Source: Torymus aiolomorphi
Taxonomy: Eukaryota; Arthropoda; Insecta; Hymenoptera; Torymidae
Assembly (NCBI GenBank): GCA_036365515.1
Contig: CM070876.1
Location: 131,776,394-131,840,393 of the forward strand
DNA: 64,000 nucleotides
Direction of reading: 5' to 3'
How positions within the stretch are numbered: position 1 is the first letter of the stretch; each line of letters starts with the position of its first letter. The notes beneath the pieces are model-generated. The model saw only the letters and a program-made list of their open reading frames with translations, did no database searches and was not told the DNA's origin. Of the stretch, positions 22,260 to 31,980 are shown piece after piece. Position numbers and translations under genes: made by a program.

Positions 22260-23160
22260 ATAAACACATAAGTGAGAGGCGAAGGGACTCACTTAAATCA
22301 AGCACCCTGAACAGTGAGAGGCAAGGGGACTCACTTTAATCAAGCACCCCGATCAGTGAGAGGCGAAGGGACTCACTTAAATCAAGCACCCTGAACAGTG
22401 AGAGGCAAGGGGACTCACTTTAATCAAGCACCCCAAAGGAAACAATCCTTACTACGTCCACGTCGTTGTTTCTGGGTAGCGCTAAACGTAAGGTTGACAC
22501 ATTTACAACAGAAGCTTTAATGATCTTGAAGTTTCCGTTAAACAAACATCAGACATGGGGTAGAGATGTGTGGGACTGGGGGATGTCTGGTGTAACAGTT
22601 TAGCATGTGAGGCTATGAAGAGCATGGGGTTCGGATGTGCAAGTTTGATATTTGTTTACTAGGATGTGAAAGTTTTGGGTGTGGGTTTCCCTCTTAAAGC
22701 TACGATCAGTTTGAACCACTTAAGCCTGTGACTCATGGAAAAAACGACTTAAAATGGATTTTTCGGAGTTCGACCTTCATTTGGCCTTGAAATGACCTTG
22801 AAATGACCTTGAAAAAAAATGTCTCAATATGATTTTGAACGTAAAATTTCCCGCTCTTTCCGAATCCGGGGTCAAAAATAGGTGTTCCTATTAAAAAAAA
22901 ACCACTTGACCTTTAAATAACCTTGAAGGTCAAGTTCAAGGTCAAAGCTGTTAGGACCATCGTTTGGCCCCCTTCGTCCCCTACAACTTTTGTCTGAATC
23001 ATTTTTTCCTATCTGTCTTAGGATCCGAAAAATCCGGGTGTAGCGATTAAAATGGGCCACCGTGTATATTCTTCACCTAAAGAGATTATACTTGAATGAA
23101 TTGATTTAAAGAAATCTAATAATAATGAATATTTTTGTTCATTGTTAAATAAATATTTGT

Positions 23161-23207
23161 GGCCCTGAAAAGGGCCGATTGTATAGGTTTGGTCCTAAAA
23201 ACGACCG
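23161..23207 (-). terminator. Two histone-type stem-loops after gene B
   Basis: On the minus strand the stop of gene B is followed by a degenerate hairpin GGTCGTTTTTAGGACC (one mismatch) and then by the perfect GGCCCTTTTCAGGGCC (23176-23161). The ~35 bp beyond, with AATATTT, TTTAAC and ATGAACAAA in order, resemble the sequence after gene C, so the 3' ends of B and C share ancestry or a processing signal. Confidence 0.75.
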
Positions 23208-23208
23208 A

Positions 23209-23757
23209 TTATTCGAAGAGACGACGACGACGATGAGATGGTGATGTTGAATGGTCTTTACGATGACGAAGTCGCTTTCGAGGTCTGCATTGAAGGTCGT
23301 TATCAACCTCCATTTCGTCATCTGCGTCTTCGGCTTCCTCCGACGTCTGCGATAGTTGCTCATATGCACGAATCAGTGCAAAATCCTCCGACACCTCATA
23401 ATACCGCCCTTCATGCGGCTCGTACAGCATGTACGATGGTGGCGATGCTGGTGGTGTTCGCATCAGGAGGTCCGGAGGAGGTTGCGATGTGTGTGGTCTT
23501 CGTAATTCATATTCTTCTTTTTCTTCTACCTCCTCCTCGAGCGGTGGAGTAGGTGCCCGTTGCTGCTCTTCTTCCTCCTCCTCCTCAAGCTCTAGACCCA
23601 TAAGCCATGCGTCAAAAGCGAGAGGAGAGGACAGCTCTGGTATCTCCTCCAACGCAAAAGGTGCGCAATCCTCCAAAGCTCTCAAGCCATCGAGGATGGC
23701 GTCTTGAAGAGACTCGTCGTCGAGCAGGTCCTGGAGAAAGTTATTCTTCGACTCCAT
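23209..23757 (-). CDS. Gene B: paralogue of gene A, acidic putative nuclear regulator
   Basis: A 182-aa protein. Shared blocks with gene A in the same order: LQDAILDGLRALEDC, FDAWLMGLELE, ELRRPHTSQPPP and YMLYEPHEGRYYEV. It has a long Glu run (about residues 56-65 and 75-85), TPPASPP, an acidic DADDEMEVD stretch and a strongly basic tail RPRKRLRHRK...RRRRL. It is divergent from gene C, starting 178 bp away. Promoter, coding blocks and 3' hairpins all parallel gene A, so an A/B duplication of the whole transcription unit is likely. The function as a nuclear regulator is inferred from composition only. Confidence 0.8.
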   Translation of the reverse strand: MESKNNFLQDLLDDESLQDAILDGLRALEDCAPFALEEIPELSSPLAFDAWLMGLELEEEEEEEQQRAPTPPLEEEVEEKEEYELRRPHTSQPPPDLLMRTPPASPPSYMLYEPHEGRYYEVSEDFALIRAYEQLSQTSEEAEDADDEMEVDNDLQCRPRKRLRHRKDHSTSPSHRRRRLFE

Positions 23758-23763
23758 TGCGAA

Positions 23764-23925
23764 AAATGATGCCGATCGGAAAAAAACGCGTTACTTATAT
23801 CGTCTCTCGCGGAGATGCTCCGTACCAATCAGCAGCCGCGAGCACCGCGTGGAGAGGGGGAGCACGTACACAGAGGGTGTTGCGCTTTGTCTATAAAAGC
23901 CGCGTAGTCTACAGAGCAATCATCA
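23764..23925. promoter_or_regulatory. Divergent promoter of genes B and C
   Basis: Minus strand towards B: GCTGATTGG, CGGAGCATCTCCG, CGATATAAGTAACGCGTTT and TCATTT (23769-23764). Plus strand towards C: CTATAAAAGC at 23891 and TCATCA at 23920. B's half is almost identical to the promoter of gene A. Confidence 0.75.
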
Positions 23926-23934
23926 CTCGCTGAC

Positions 23935-24420
23935 ATGGATTCATCGAGCGACAACCTCCGAGCAATGGAGACAGTGTGGAGTGAAGCCGACTTCGATTGG
24001 GAGATCGGCCTCGCGATGGACAGCGACGACGAGTTTCTCTCGGCGTTGGTGGTACCGTTGGCTACGTCATCACCAATCAAGTCACCGATTGCATCGCCAG
24101 CGTTCACACCACAACGCTTGCCCTGTCCATCCCCGCTCTTCGTTGAGAGACTACCGCACTGCCCACCTCTGGTGTTGCCGCCGCTGTCGCCGCCGCCTTC
24201 GCTCTCACCGGTGCCTTCTTGCTTCTCCCCGGGATTTTTGGAGAATTATGAGCCGTGCTTTTCGCCAGTTTATGAGGAGAAGGATATAGGATCATCGCCT
24301 TTGTGCATCACCGTCTCCTCGGGGACGATGTCACCGCGGAAGATGCCGGTGAAGCGACCTCGTGACGACAGCGGTGATGATGAACCACGTCGGCGAATTC
24401 GTCGACGTCTTACGATTTAA
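23935..24420 (+). CDS. Gene C: acidic proline-rich putative nuclear regulator
   Basis: A 161-aa protein starting MDSSSDNLRAMETVWSEA and continuing with FDWEIGLAMDSDDEF, reminiscent of the MDSDDE and acidic WMMGLEL parts of gene A. The centre is rich in Pro, Ser and Cys (LPCPSPLF, LPPLSPPPSLSPV), followed by FSPVYEEKD, and the tail KRPRDDSGDDEPRRRIRRR is a likely bipartite nuclear signal. Sequence identity with A and B is low, so it is a relative by architecture, position and 3' hairpins rather than by clear alignment. No LxCxE pocket-protein motif is present. Confidence 0.7.
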   Translation: MDSSSDNLRAMETVWSEADFDWEIGLAMDSDDEFLSALVVPLATSSPIKSPIASPAFTPQRLPCPSPLFVERLPHCPPLVLPPLSPPPSLSPVPSCFSPGFLENYEPCFSPVYEEKDIGSSPLCITVSSGTMSPRKMPVKRPRDDSGDDEPRRRIRRRLTI

Positions 24421-24422
24421 TC

Positions 24423-24462
24423 AGTCCTTTTCAGGACTATCCAATCGGCCCTTTTCAGGGCC
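24423..24462 (+). terminator. Two histone-type stem-loops after gene C
   Basis: AGTCCTTTTCAGGACT begins two bases after the TAA, and GGCCCTTTTCAGGGCC follows at 24447. The second is flanked by CCAATC before and ACCA after, close to the CCAAA and ACCCA flanks of animal histone hairpins. A purine-rich downstream element like that of histone genes is not obvious. Confidence 0.8.
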
Positions 24463-24734
24463 ACCAATATTTTTAACGTATGAACAAATATTCATGTTTT
24501 ATTTAAATAAAATATATAATTATCATTATGTAATTTATTTTAAATATTAGCTATATTCAACGAGCTTCACGCGTATTATTTACAATCAAGTTAGTTAGAT
24601 TCAATTTAAAAGATTGATAAATTAAATAATTAATTTTTTTCTTTTACTATTTCTATTATACAGGTTTTTAAATATTCAAACATAATCGATTTTGACGCTT
24701 TATTGTGAGGATAGTTCACTTTTTTAAGAGAGAA

Positions 24735-24785
<51 letters not shown>

Positions 24786-24857
24786 TAAGAAATTAATATA
24801 ACCACAAAATTTAATAAAAAATGTTTATTAACTCATAATAAATGAACAAATTATAAT
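24463..24857. other. AT-rich intergenic, (AT)n microsatellite
   Basis: No gene. An uninterrupted AT dinucleotide run lies at about 24737-24781. The phrase CTTTTTTAAGAGAG at 24719 recurs near 42658 and 43605 outside the Polinton. Confidence 0.6.
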
Positions 24858-25450
24858 TCAAATATACATAAAGTGATAGGATTCTGATATTTCCTTCATG
24901 TTTTTGCTATGTTGATGCTCAAGCATCCATCTTTTTATAACTAGTGCGTTTCGAAGTGCGCATACTGGAAAGTTACAGGCAGTATGGTTGGTACACGAGA
25001 CTGATTCTGCAGGTAGACTTTTCAATGAAGGACATCCCATCTCTTCAATATTAGTAACTAATCTGAAAAAAATTATTATGAGAAAACTGTTTTTATGAAA
25101 ATAATTTTATAACCAAAAATAGCTTACTGATCCGGGAAAAATCTCTTCAAGCATTTACTTTTCTCCAAGCCTTTTACGTAAATCTCTGCTCCGAAGAGTA
25201 CACCACTTAGAGTGTTTTTTAGTTCATCGTATGGGATAGTGCCTGCTCTCCACATAATTCCGTGGAAATTTTGTTCAAGCCAGCGATTTTCGGACTTGTT
25301 TTTTTCCAACAATTTGTCCCATGCATAAGGCGGTTTAAACAGGAAAACCGATGGTGTAGGGTCTTCCTCAAGAGGGATGATGGCTACTTCCTTGAAGACG
25401 AATTCATTCAAGGTAATCTTGAAACCTTGGACATCAACAATATACTTCAT
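24858..25450 (-). CDS. Gene D: RNase-H-fold-like protein (VDVQGF family), one intron
   Basis: Two exons on the minus strand, 25450-25128 and 25062-24858, joined across a 65-bp intron with GTAAGC donor and TTTTTTCAG acceptor. Splicing joins FFPDQ to LVTNIEEMGCPSLKSL in frame. The ~175-aa product has YIVDVQGF, FVFKEVA, FLFKPPYAW, FHGIMW, IPYDEL, IYVKG and a final C-x2-H-x7-C-A-L-R-N block. A paralogue sits at 37172-37669. The conserved D-x-Q start, the HG(I/L)xW block and the terminal Cys/His set recall DnaQ/RNase-H-fold proteins, in particular the Maelstrom domain with its Glu-Cys-His-Cys site; this assignment is my inference. It has a consensus TATA/initiator and is divergent from the polymerase gene. 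Confidence 0.75.
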
Positions 25451-25494
25451 CTTCTGCTGCTGCTGTGACTGTTCTCGGACGAGAGCAAAGGAGC

Positions 25495-25665
25495 GAATGA
25501 GGTTTCCAACGGCTCTCTGTTTATTTTATAGTCAGCCTTCCTATTTTGTTTAACCAATCGCGTTATTTTTACCCCCTCCACAACACCTACACCCAATCAG
25601 AAACGATCTCTTTTCGCGAATTTTTTAGATAAAAAGAGGTATGCGTGCGGTGGAAAATCATTCGA
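25495..25665. promoter_or_regulatory. Divergent promoter of gene D and DNA polymerase
   Basis: Minus strand: TATAAAAT (5' end at 25530) and TCATTC (25500-25495). Plus strand: GATAAAAAG at 25628 and TCATTC at 25658. Between them lie two CCAAT boxes (CCAATCGCG near 25555, CCAATCAG near 25594). Confidence 0.75.
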
Positions 25666-25683
25666 CTGCCTCGCACGGTCAAG

Positions 25684-28600
25684 ATGCCTCAGTATTTCAA
25701 AAATACCGCTCTTATGCTATGTAAATCGTATCGTCTTGCTTTAAGTGGTGCAGCTGACCAAGATGATGTGAACAATTGGATCGCGCTTGGTCGCAAAGCT
25801 CTAGTGGAAGCTGAAAAATTGGCTCAACGTAGGCCCGACGTGACGGACTTAACAGTGGCTGATCGGCAAAAGTTGCAAGCGGCCATCGCGCTTATAAAAA
25901 GTGTTCTACGCTTGTTGAGTGAACATCGAGTGGTAGGTGCTGGACTACAAGCCAGTGAAAATGGCCCCTCAGTGAGCTGGGATGATGTCGACTCAGCTTT
26001 CGAGAACAGAATAAAGACGGGTGTCATCACAAATCGAAGACATCTCGATTTATTAACATTTATGCGAGACGCTAAGAAAGAATTTATTGAAAAAGTGCGT
26101 GAAATTCTTAAAGAACCTTTAAAAGTGAACACAGTGTTAGCGGCTGAGTACGCTATAGTTAAAAATGGCGAAGAAACGATTGAAATAAAATATTTCAACA
26201 CAAAAACAGCTCCAATATACTCGACTACGGACTTGAATGAGTAGTTTCTGATGAACGTTCAAAATCCAATCGATACGGATATGGAGGAATTCCAAGAGCG
26301 CGAATCGGACTGGACGCTTAAATCAATTTTGAATTTAGTTGTTAATATTTACAAGTTTAATCCAATGAGAGGAAGTTCGTACATTGATTTGCCGCCATTC
26401 ATCAAGAACAAGAAGGCGTGTGTAAACGTAGAAAATCAAGACAATGAATGTTTCAAGTGGGCAATTCTATCGGCTCTACACCCAGCTAAGAAAAATGCCA
26501 ATCGAGTGGTGAATTATGTACCCTATAAAAACGATCTCAACTTTAAGGGAATCGATTTTCCTGTTGATCCCCGAAAAGTGACTAAGTTTGAGAAGCAAAA
26601 TGACGTTTCTGTAAATGTGTATTATTTAAAAAAGAAGCAAAGAGAAGCTTTCGAAGTTTTACCACGGCACTTGTCATCTGACAAAAAAGAAAAGCACGTT
26701 AATTTACTACTCATCGAAAATAATTATATTGACGAGGATGAATCAGCTCTTGATGATGATATTGAATTTAAATTCCACTACGTGTGGATAAAAAATTTAT
26801 CAAGATTGTGTAGTAAACAGCTATGTTCTTGCGACCATAAAACTTTCATCTGTGACCGTTGCCTGCATTATTTCTGGACGGAAGAGAAATTGGCGAAGCA
26901 CATAACTGACTGTGAAAAAATGAATAAGTGTAAAATTACTCTTCCAACAGTGAAAAACAATATTTTAGAGTTTACGAACTTTGGTTTTAAAAATCGTGTG
27001 CCGTTCGTAATATACGCTGACTTTGAATGTATATTGAAGCCTGTGATTGACGACGAACGAGCGTACCAGCATCACGTGCCATTCAGTGTAGGCTATTTCA
27101 TTAAATGTAGCTACAACGACTCTCTCTCGGAATATAAGAGTTATAGGCAAGAGGATGAACAAGCCGAATCCCCAGCCACATGGTTTGTACAGAACCTCCA
27201 CTCACTGGCTGTAAAGTTGGATGACTCGTACAAACATCCAAAGCCCATGAGTAATTTAACACCACTCGAAAATATTATGTTTGAAAAAGCATCAATATGT
27301 CATATTTGCGAGAAGCCATTCACTGAGGAAGACAAGCGAGTACGCGATCATTGTCATTTCACGGGAAAGTGAGTACTTTTTTAATATTCTCTCTCTCTCT
27401 CTCTCTCTCTCAACTAAAAAATTATTTTTACAGATATCGTGGACCTGCACATAGCAAATGTAACCTTGGCTTTCAAGATTCAAGAACAATCCCCATAGTT
27501 TTTCACAATTTGAGCGGATACTATTCTCATCTCTTTATTAGAGAAATAGCGACATGCTTCAAAGGGCGAGTTTCGCTACTTCCACAAACAAAAGAGAAAT
27601 ACATATCTTTTACAAAGTTTGTGGAAGGTACAGACATAAATTTGAGATTCATCGACTCGTTCAAGTTCATGGCTTCATCGCTAGACAAGTTAGCATCATA
27701 CTTGGAGAAACTGAATACTCTGGAGCGATTGTTCAAAGAAGATGGTCTATGTGATGAACAAATTTCACTTTTGAAGAGAAAAGGAGTTTTCCCATATGAC
27801 TATGTCTCGTCATTTGAAAAGCTAAACGAGACAAATCTCCCATCGAAAGATGACTTCTTCAGCAGCTTATATAACGCTCATATCAGCGATGAGGATTATG
27901 AGCATGCACAGAACGTTTGGCAGAGTTTCAGCATTCAAGATCTTGGGCAGTACTCTGACTTATATCTCAAGACAGACGTTATCCTATTGGCTGAAGTTTT
28001 TGAGAACTTTAGAAGTAATTGTCTTGAGGCTTATGAGTTGGATCCGGCCCACTATTACACGACACCCGGATTGACTTGGGATGCCATGCTCAAAAATACT
28101 CAGGTATGATTAACTTTAAATTTAACTAAAATTCACAATTAAAAAAAACAAATTTTATATTTCACAGATCAAACTTGAGCTTCTCACCGATGTAGACATG
28201 TTGCTGTTTATCGAGCGCGGCATACGGGGCGGAATCAGTCAATGTTGCAATCGCTATGCAAAAGCGAACAACCCGTACATGAACGATGGTTACAACGCTA
28301 ACGAGGACGAAAAATATTTGATGTATTTCGATGTCAACAATTTGTACGGTTTGGCAATGACTGAGCCCTTACCCTATGGTGGCTTCAAGTGGGTGCAGAA
28401 TGTCAACGAACCAAACTTCTTCGACATACCCGATGACTGCGACTTTGGATACTTTGTTGAAGTGGACCTGAAGTATCCCGAGTCACTGCATGATTCGCAT
28501 AAAGATCTGCCATTCTGAGCCGAACACATGGCGCCTCCTGGCTCGAAACAGCATAAACTTATGACGACGCTTCACGACAAAACTCGTTACGTGCTACACT

Positions 28601-29625
28601 ATCGAGCACTTAAACAGGGTTTGAAACATGGCCTAGTTCTCGTCAAAGTCCATCGTGCCATACAATTCCAACAAAGTCCTTGGCTTAAAAAGTACATCGA
28701 TTTGAACAGCGCAAAAAGGAAGGAAGCCAAGAACGAGTTTGAAAAAATGCTGTTCAAACTTTTTAACAACGCTGTGTATGGCAAAACGATGGAAAACGAG
28801 AGGAAACGCGTTGACGTGAAGCTAGTCAACAAATGGAAAGGCCGCTATGGAGCTGAGGCACTAATCGCACGGCCCAATTTTCACAGCTCTGACATTTTTG
28901 ACGAAAACCTCGTCGATGTGCAGCTGTTGCGAACGGAGATCTGCATAAGAAAGCCCATCTACATTGGCTTGTCAGTTTTGGACCTTTCAAAAACACTCGT
29001 GTACAGGTTCCACTACGACTATATGCGAGATCGTGTAGGAGACAGAGGCAAGTTGCTATACACCGATACGGATAGTCTGATATATGAGGTTACAGGTGTT
29101 AACGTGTACGACGTGATGCGACGAAACATTCACGAGTTCGACACATCAGACTATCCTGAAATTAATCCGTTCAACATGCCTCGTGCCAACAAAAAAATCA
29201 TCGGCTTGATGAAGGACGAGTGCAACGGCGAGATCATGCTGGAATTCATCGGGCTGCGGAGTAAAATGTACAGCGTGAAAGTACAGAATCAAAAGCCCAT
29301 CAAAAAGGCCAAAGGAATGAAAACTTCTGTAGTCAAACTGACCATCACCCCTGACGACTACATGAAGTGCCTCCGCGAGAACGTCATCGTCACTCGAGAG
29401 CAAAGAAATATCAGGTCTCGTCGTCACAACATCAACACTGAGAAAGAGAGGAAAATTGCTCTCAGTGCACATGACGACAAACGCTGCCTGCAGCCCGGAA
29501 CCACCGATACACTGCCTTGGGGTCACTACAGAGCAGGAGTGGTGGGGAAGAGCATGCCAATGAGAACGAAGCTGCCGGAGAGGGGAACACGAGCCGCCGA
29601 ACGCCGCAGAAGAGCTGCTATATAA
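25684..29625 (+). pseudogene. Polinton protein-primed family-B DNA polymerase, defective
   Basis: Exons 25684-27368, 27434-28103 and 28168-29625, with two short introns (65 and 64 bp, GTGAGT...TTACAG and GTATGA...TTCACAG). The N-terminal ~190 residues (MPQYFKNTALMLCKSYRL) are the domain usual in front of Polinton polymerases. Then come a Cys-rich zinc-like segment (CDRCLHYFW), ExoI YADFEC, the ExoII block HNLSGYYSHLFI, motif A FDVNNLYG, motif B KLFNNAVYGK and motif C YTDTDSLIYE. Damage: an in-frame TAG at 26242-26244, an in-frame TGA at 28516-28518, and Tyr in the ExoII position where family members carry the metal-binding Asp. It replicates the element's linear DNA in intact relatives. The start is the first ATG after the initiator. 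Confidence 0.92.
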
Positions 29626-29884
29626 TGAGGCATCGCGAGAGCAGGAGCTCATTCGCACAGTCGAGCCTTCCAGCAGTAATCTTCAGCAACAGCAGCAGCT
29701 CCAGCAGATCTCAACGCCGCTTCCTCCATCTTGGCAGCAGATTACTTCAGTTGCGCAGCCGCTTCTTGCTGTCTCACAGCCGCTTCTCGCTGTCACGCAA
29801 CCGCTTCCAGCAGTGTCGCTCCTCGTCTTGAAAAGACCTTGTGAGTCAACTACTGGGAGTAGTAAGAAACGCAGAGAAATCTAA
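29582..29884 (+). pseudogene. Gln/Pro-rich frame downstream of polymerase
   Basis: A frame overlapping the polymerase tail reads from GEHEPPNAAEELLYNEA through a run of Gln, three diverged copies of QPLLAVS, and a basic end KKRREI before TAA. It ends one base before an intron donor (GTTAGT at 29886). A further frame upstream continues into it with an apparent one-base shift. It may be a lost small gene or an extension of the polymerase; there is no homology I recognise. Confidence 0.4.
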
Positions 29885-29964
29885 GGTTAGTATTTTTTTT
29901 TCTTAAAGTAATTTTTCTCTTTTTTAAAAAAAAAAACTAAACATTTTCAAACTTTCTGTTACAG

Positions 29965-30264
29965 ATGGATTTAACAAAACTGAACGCAATCGCTCGTGGT
30001 GGATTCCTTCCCACAAAAAGACTGGTCGATCTGACCAAGGGCCAGCGGTATATGGTGTCTAGTCTGAAGGCTGTAACGACGAAATATGGAGCAAAAGTCG
30101 TGGCTGAACTGGAGAGCGAGTTTGATGTGTTCATGCCGAAGAGAGTATCAGATGCTCTTCAACAAGACGAGCAGTTCTTCTTCAAACTCCAGGATGCCGC
30201 TAATAAGTATGAACTGTTTATAGTGTACAACGGCGGTTCCAGTGTAGAATTTAGTGGCAAATAA
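29965..30264 (+). CDS. Conserved-looking 99-aa protein, possibly ssDNA-binding
   Basis: Starts MDLTKLNAIARGGFLPTKR, followed by LKAVTTKYGAKVVAELE, FDVFMPKRVSDAL and a C-terminal YELFIVYNGG. Its ATG directly abuts a splice acceptor (TTCTGTTACAG at 29964); the intron 29886-29964 has donor GTTAGT, so the message is spliced in its leader. The arrangement of short strands with a KYG...VAEL core suggests a small OB-fold or nucleic-acid-binding protein, consistent with its place next to the polymerase, but that is inference. The frame is intact, unlike the polymerase. Confidence 0.65.
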   Translation: MDLTKLNAIARGGFLPTKRLVDLTKGQRYMVSSLKAVTTKYGAKVVAELESEFDVFMPKRVSDALQQDEQFFFKLQDAANKYELFIVYNGGSSVEFSGK

Positions 30265-30298
30265 TTTTTTAAGTAATGCGAATATACATATATATAGT

Positions 30299-30600
30299 TA
30301 ATGTTTAAGTATTTACGAAAAAATATATATTGTAAAATAGTTAAGTATTTGCGAAAAAATATGTATAAGCCAAGTTTTGCGAAAAAATATAATTCTTAAG
30401 TATTGCGAAAAAATATGTATAAGCCAAGTTTTGCGAAAAAATATAATTCTTAAGTATTGCGAAAAAATATTGTTTAAGTATTGCAAAAAAAATATTGTTT
30501 AAGTATTGCAAAAAAATATTGTTTAAGTATTGCGAAAATAAAATGTTTATTGCGAAAATATATATATATATAAGTATTGCGAAATGTTTAAGTATTATGA
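30299..30600. repeat. AT-rich tandem repeat around AAGTATTGCGAAAAAATAT
   Basis: About ten diverged units of 17-45 bp sharing TATTGCGAAAAAATAT. It separates the convergent 99-aa gene and integrase gene. Confidence 0.85.
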
Positions 30601-30641
30601 AATATAGTTGAGCGCAAAATGTACATAATTTTTTTTTTTTT

Positions 30642-30686
30642 AATAAACAACTCTTTTGTTTAACATGAAAAAAAATTGTTTTTATT
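30642..30686. terminator. Convergent polyadenylation signals
   Basis: AATAAA on the plus strand at 30642-30647 (for the 99-aa gene) and AATAAA on the minus strand at 30686-30681 (for the integrase block). These are ordinary poly(A) signals, in contrast to the hairpins after genes A-C. Confidence 0.65.
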
Positions 30687-30702
30687 TATCAATTCTATAT
30701 GT

Positions 30703-31611
30703 TTACATATCTTTTTTCTCAATCCAACTATTATGTGAATTATCAAAGCCAAGCCATTTTACAAAAATTTTACTTCCTTTTTTCTTAATTACTTTTTCTA
30801 CAAGATCTGGATACTTGGCTTTGAGTAGTTCTTGCTCGTAGAAACCTCCTGAGACGGGCTGATCTTGATAGTCCTTCAGATGGTAAGTTGGAGGATTTGT
30901 AGCTGCTACACGTACAATTGTAAATATTTCTGTAGACCAATTTGGAGAATATCCTTTGTCAAATACTGCTTTAGCCTTGCTCACTCGGACTTTGTCACCA
31001 ATTTTAAATTTTGGTTTAATTTTCTTAGTTATTTTAGGGGCAAATTTCCTCAGTACATCTGCTTCATTATTGGCTGTTACATCTTTTGGTTTCGCATCAA
31101 TAGTACGATGTTTACGATTATTGTATGCAGCAAGTAAATCAGGTAAAATATCTAACCACTTATAGCTGCCGCGCAAACTGAATTTTTTCCACATTACACT
31201 TTTTAGCGTGCGATTAAAACGTTCACATATCGCTGCTTTTAGATTACTAAAGGTTGAGTATAACTTTATTTTATGTGTGCTCATAAGTTTTTGAAAATCT
31301 GTGTTATAAAATTCTTTGCCTCTATCGGTGTGGAGATTCTTCGGTACTCTGCCTTTAACAAGCACAGATTTCATAGCTTCTGAGACATCTTTGCCTGTTT
31401 TTCTCTTTACAGGAATAGCCCATGCATATTTGGAGAAAATGTCGATTATAGTGAGCAAGTATCTATAGCCCTTATTATCGCGAGCATATGGAATCATTTC
31501 GACGAGATCTGCTTGCCAAGTTTCGTCCAAACCACGCACGTCAAAGCTTCGACGTGTATAGTTACGTCTTGCAGGTTTGTGTAGTTCTTCAACTAGTCTT
31601 TCGTGTTCCAT
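30703..31611 (-). CDS. Polinton integrase (RVE core plus chromodomain)
   Basis: About 302 aa with a retroviral-type DDE core: Asp in TWQADLVEM (about residue 35), Asp in LHTDRGKEF (about 96) and Glu in AICERFNRT (about 130). An SH3-like FKIGDKVRV region follows, and the C-terminus is a chromodomain (LVEKVIKKKGSKIFVKWLGF...SWIEKKDM). It inserts the linear element DNA into chromosomes, here making the 6-bp AATGTA duplication. The chromodomain may tether it to modified histones. The frame is intact from ATG to stop. No N-terminal HHCC finger is visible in this reading. Confidence 0.93.
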   Translation of the reverse strand: MEHERLVEELHKPARRNYTRRSFDVRGLDETWQADLVEMIPYARDNKGYRYLLTIIDIFSKYAWAIPVKRKTGKDVSEAMKSVLVKGRVPKNLHTDRGKEFYNTDFQKLMSTHKIKLYSTFSNLKAAICERFNRTLKSVMWKKFSLRGSYKWLDILPDLLAAYNNRKHRTIDAKPKDVTANNEADVLRKFAPKITKKIKPKFKIGDKVRVSKAKAVFDKGYSPNWSTEIFTIVRVAATNPPTYHLKDYQDQPVSGGFYEQELLKAKYPDLVEKVIKKKGSKIFVKWLGFDNSHNSWIEKKDM

Positions 31612-31621
31612 GTTTGTGGAA

Positions 31622-31975
31622 TTACTGATTGAATACCTGTGCCAAACTCTCTTTTATAGTCAAAATGTCAGCTTTTATTTGAGATTTCTGGGCATCAAGT
31701 TCATTTGTATGATTATCAACTATTATATTCAAATCATCTAGCTGAGTTCTAAGTCTTGTAGTTATATCAATAATTCCTCGAATTTCTATTTGAATAATGT
31801 TTCGTAGAGACTCTAAGTTTACAGCATCGCTCGGCTGTTGAGGTTCGGCAATATTGCATAATTTTTTATTTTCCATGTCGTAGTGACCGTCAGACGTGAC
31901 TTTAAAGCCAACGCCAGGTGGCCCTCGACTGCCTTCGGTTTTTCCAAGATTACGTCCAAACACGTCGACGCTCAT
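31622..31975 (-). CDS. Putative fibre-like virion protein
   Basis: I place the start at MSVDVFGRNLGKTEGS (31975). The initiator TCATTC at 31986-31981 lies between an upstream ATG (31999) and this one, so the message should not contain the earlier ATG. The ~117-aa protein has a short collagen-like RGPPGVG, then GFKVTSDGHYDMENKKLCNI and PSDAVNLESL, followed by a C-terminal heptad-like coiled coil. The phrase KxLCNxxxPxxxxDAVNLxxL resembles the DAVNK-type module of phage tail fibres, so a trimeric attachment fibre is a reasonable inference. It is also known as a recurrent unassigned protein of Polintons. Confidence 0.65.
   Translation of the reverse strand: MSVDVFGRNLGKTEGSRGPPGVGFKVTSDGHYDMENKKLCNIAEPQQPSDAVNLESLRNIIQIEIRGIIDITTRLRTQLDDLNIIVDNHTNELDAQKSQIKADILTIKESLAQVFNQ
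31623..31658 (-). promoter_or_regulatory. Integrase promoter
   Basis: TATAAAAG (31658-31651) and TCAGTA (31628-31623) about 32 bp apart, lying inside the last codons of the upstream fibre-like gene. Confidence 0.75.
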
Positions 31976-31980
31976 TTTGA

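Larger units (their letters stand above)
19695..23066 (-). mobile_element. DD41D Tc1/mariner transposon nested in the Polinton
   Basis: Ends read TACACGGTGACCCATTTTAA and the inverted TACACGGTGGCCCATTTTAA, flanked by TA at 19693-19694 and 23067-23068. The inverted arms are unusually long (19695-20865 against 21985-23066) because they extend into the 3' third of the transposase gene. The left arm is longer mainly because it has six rather than four units of a 43-bp repeat. The element lies between genes A and B of the Polinton and disrupts neither coding frame. Confidence 0.85.
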
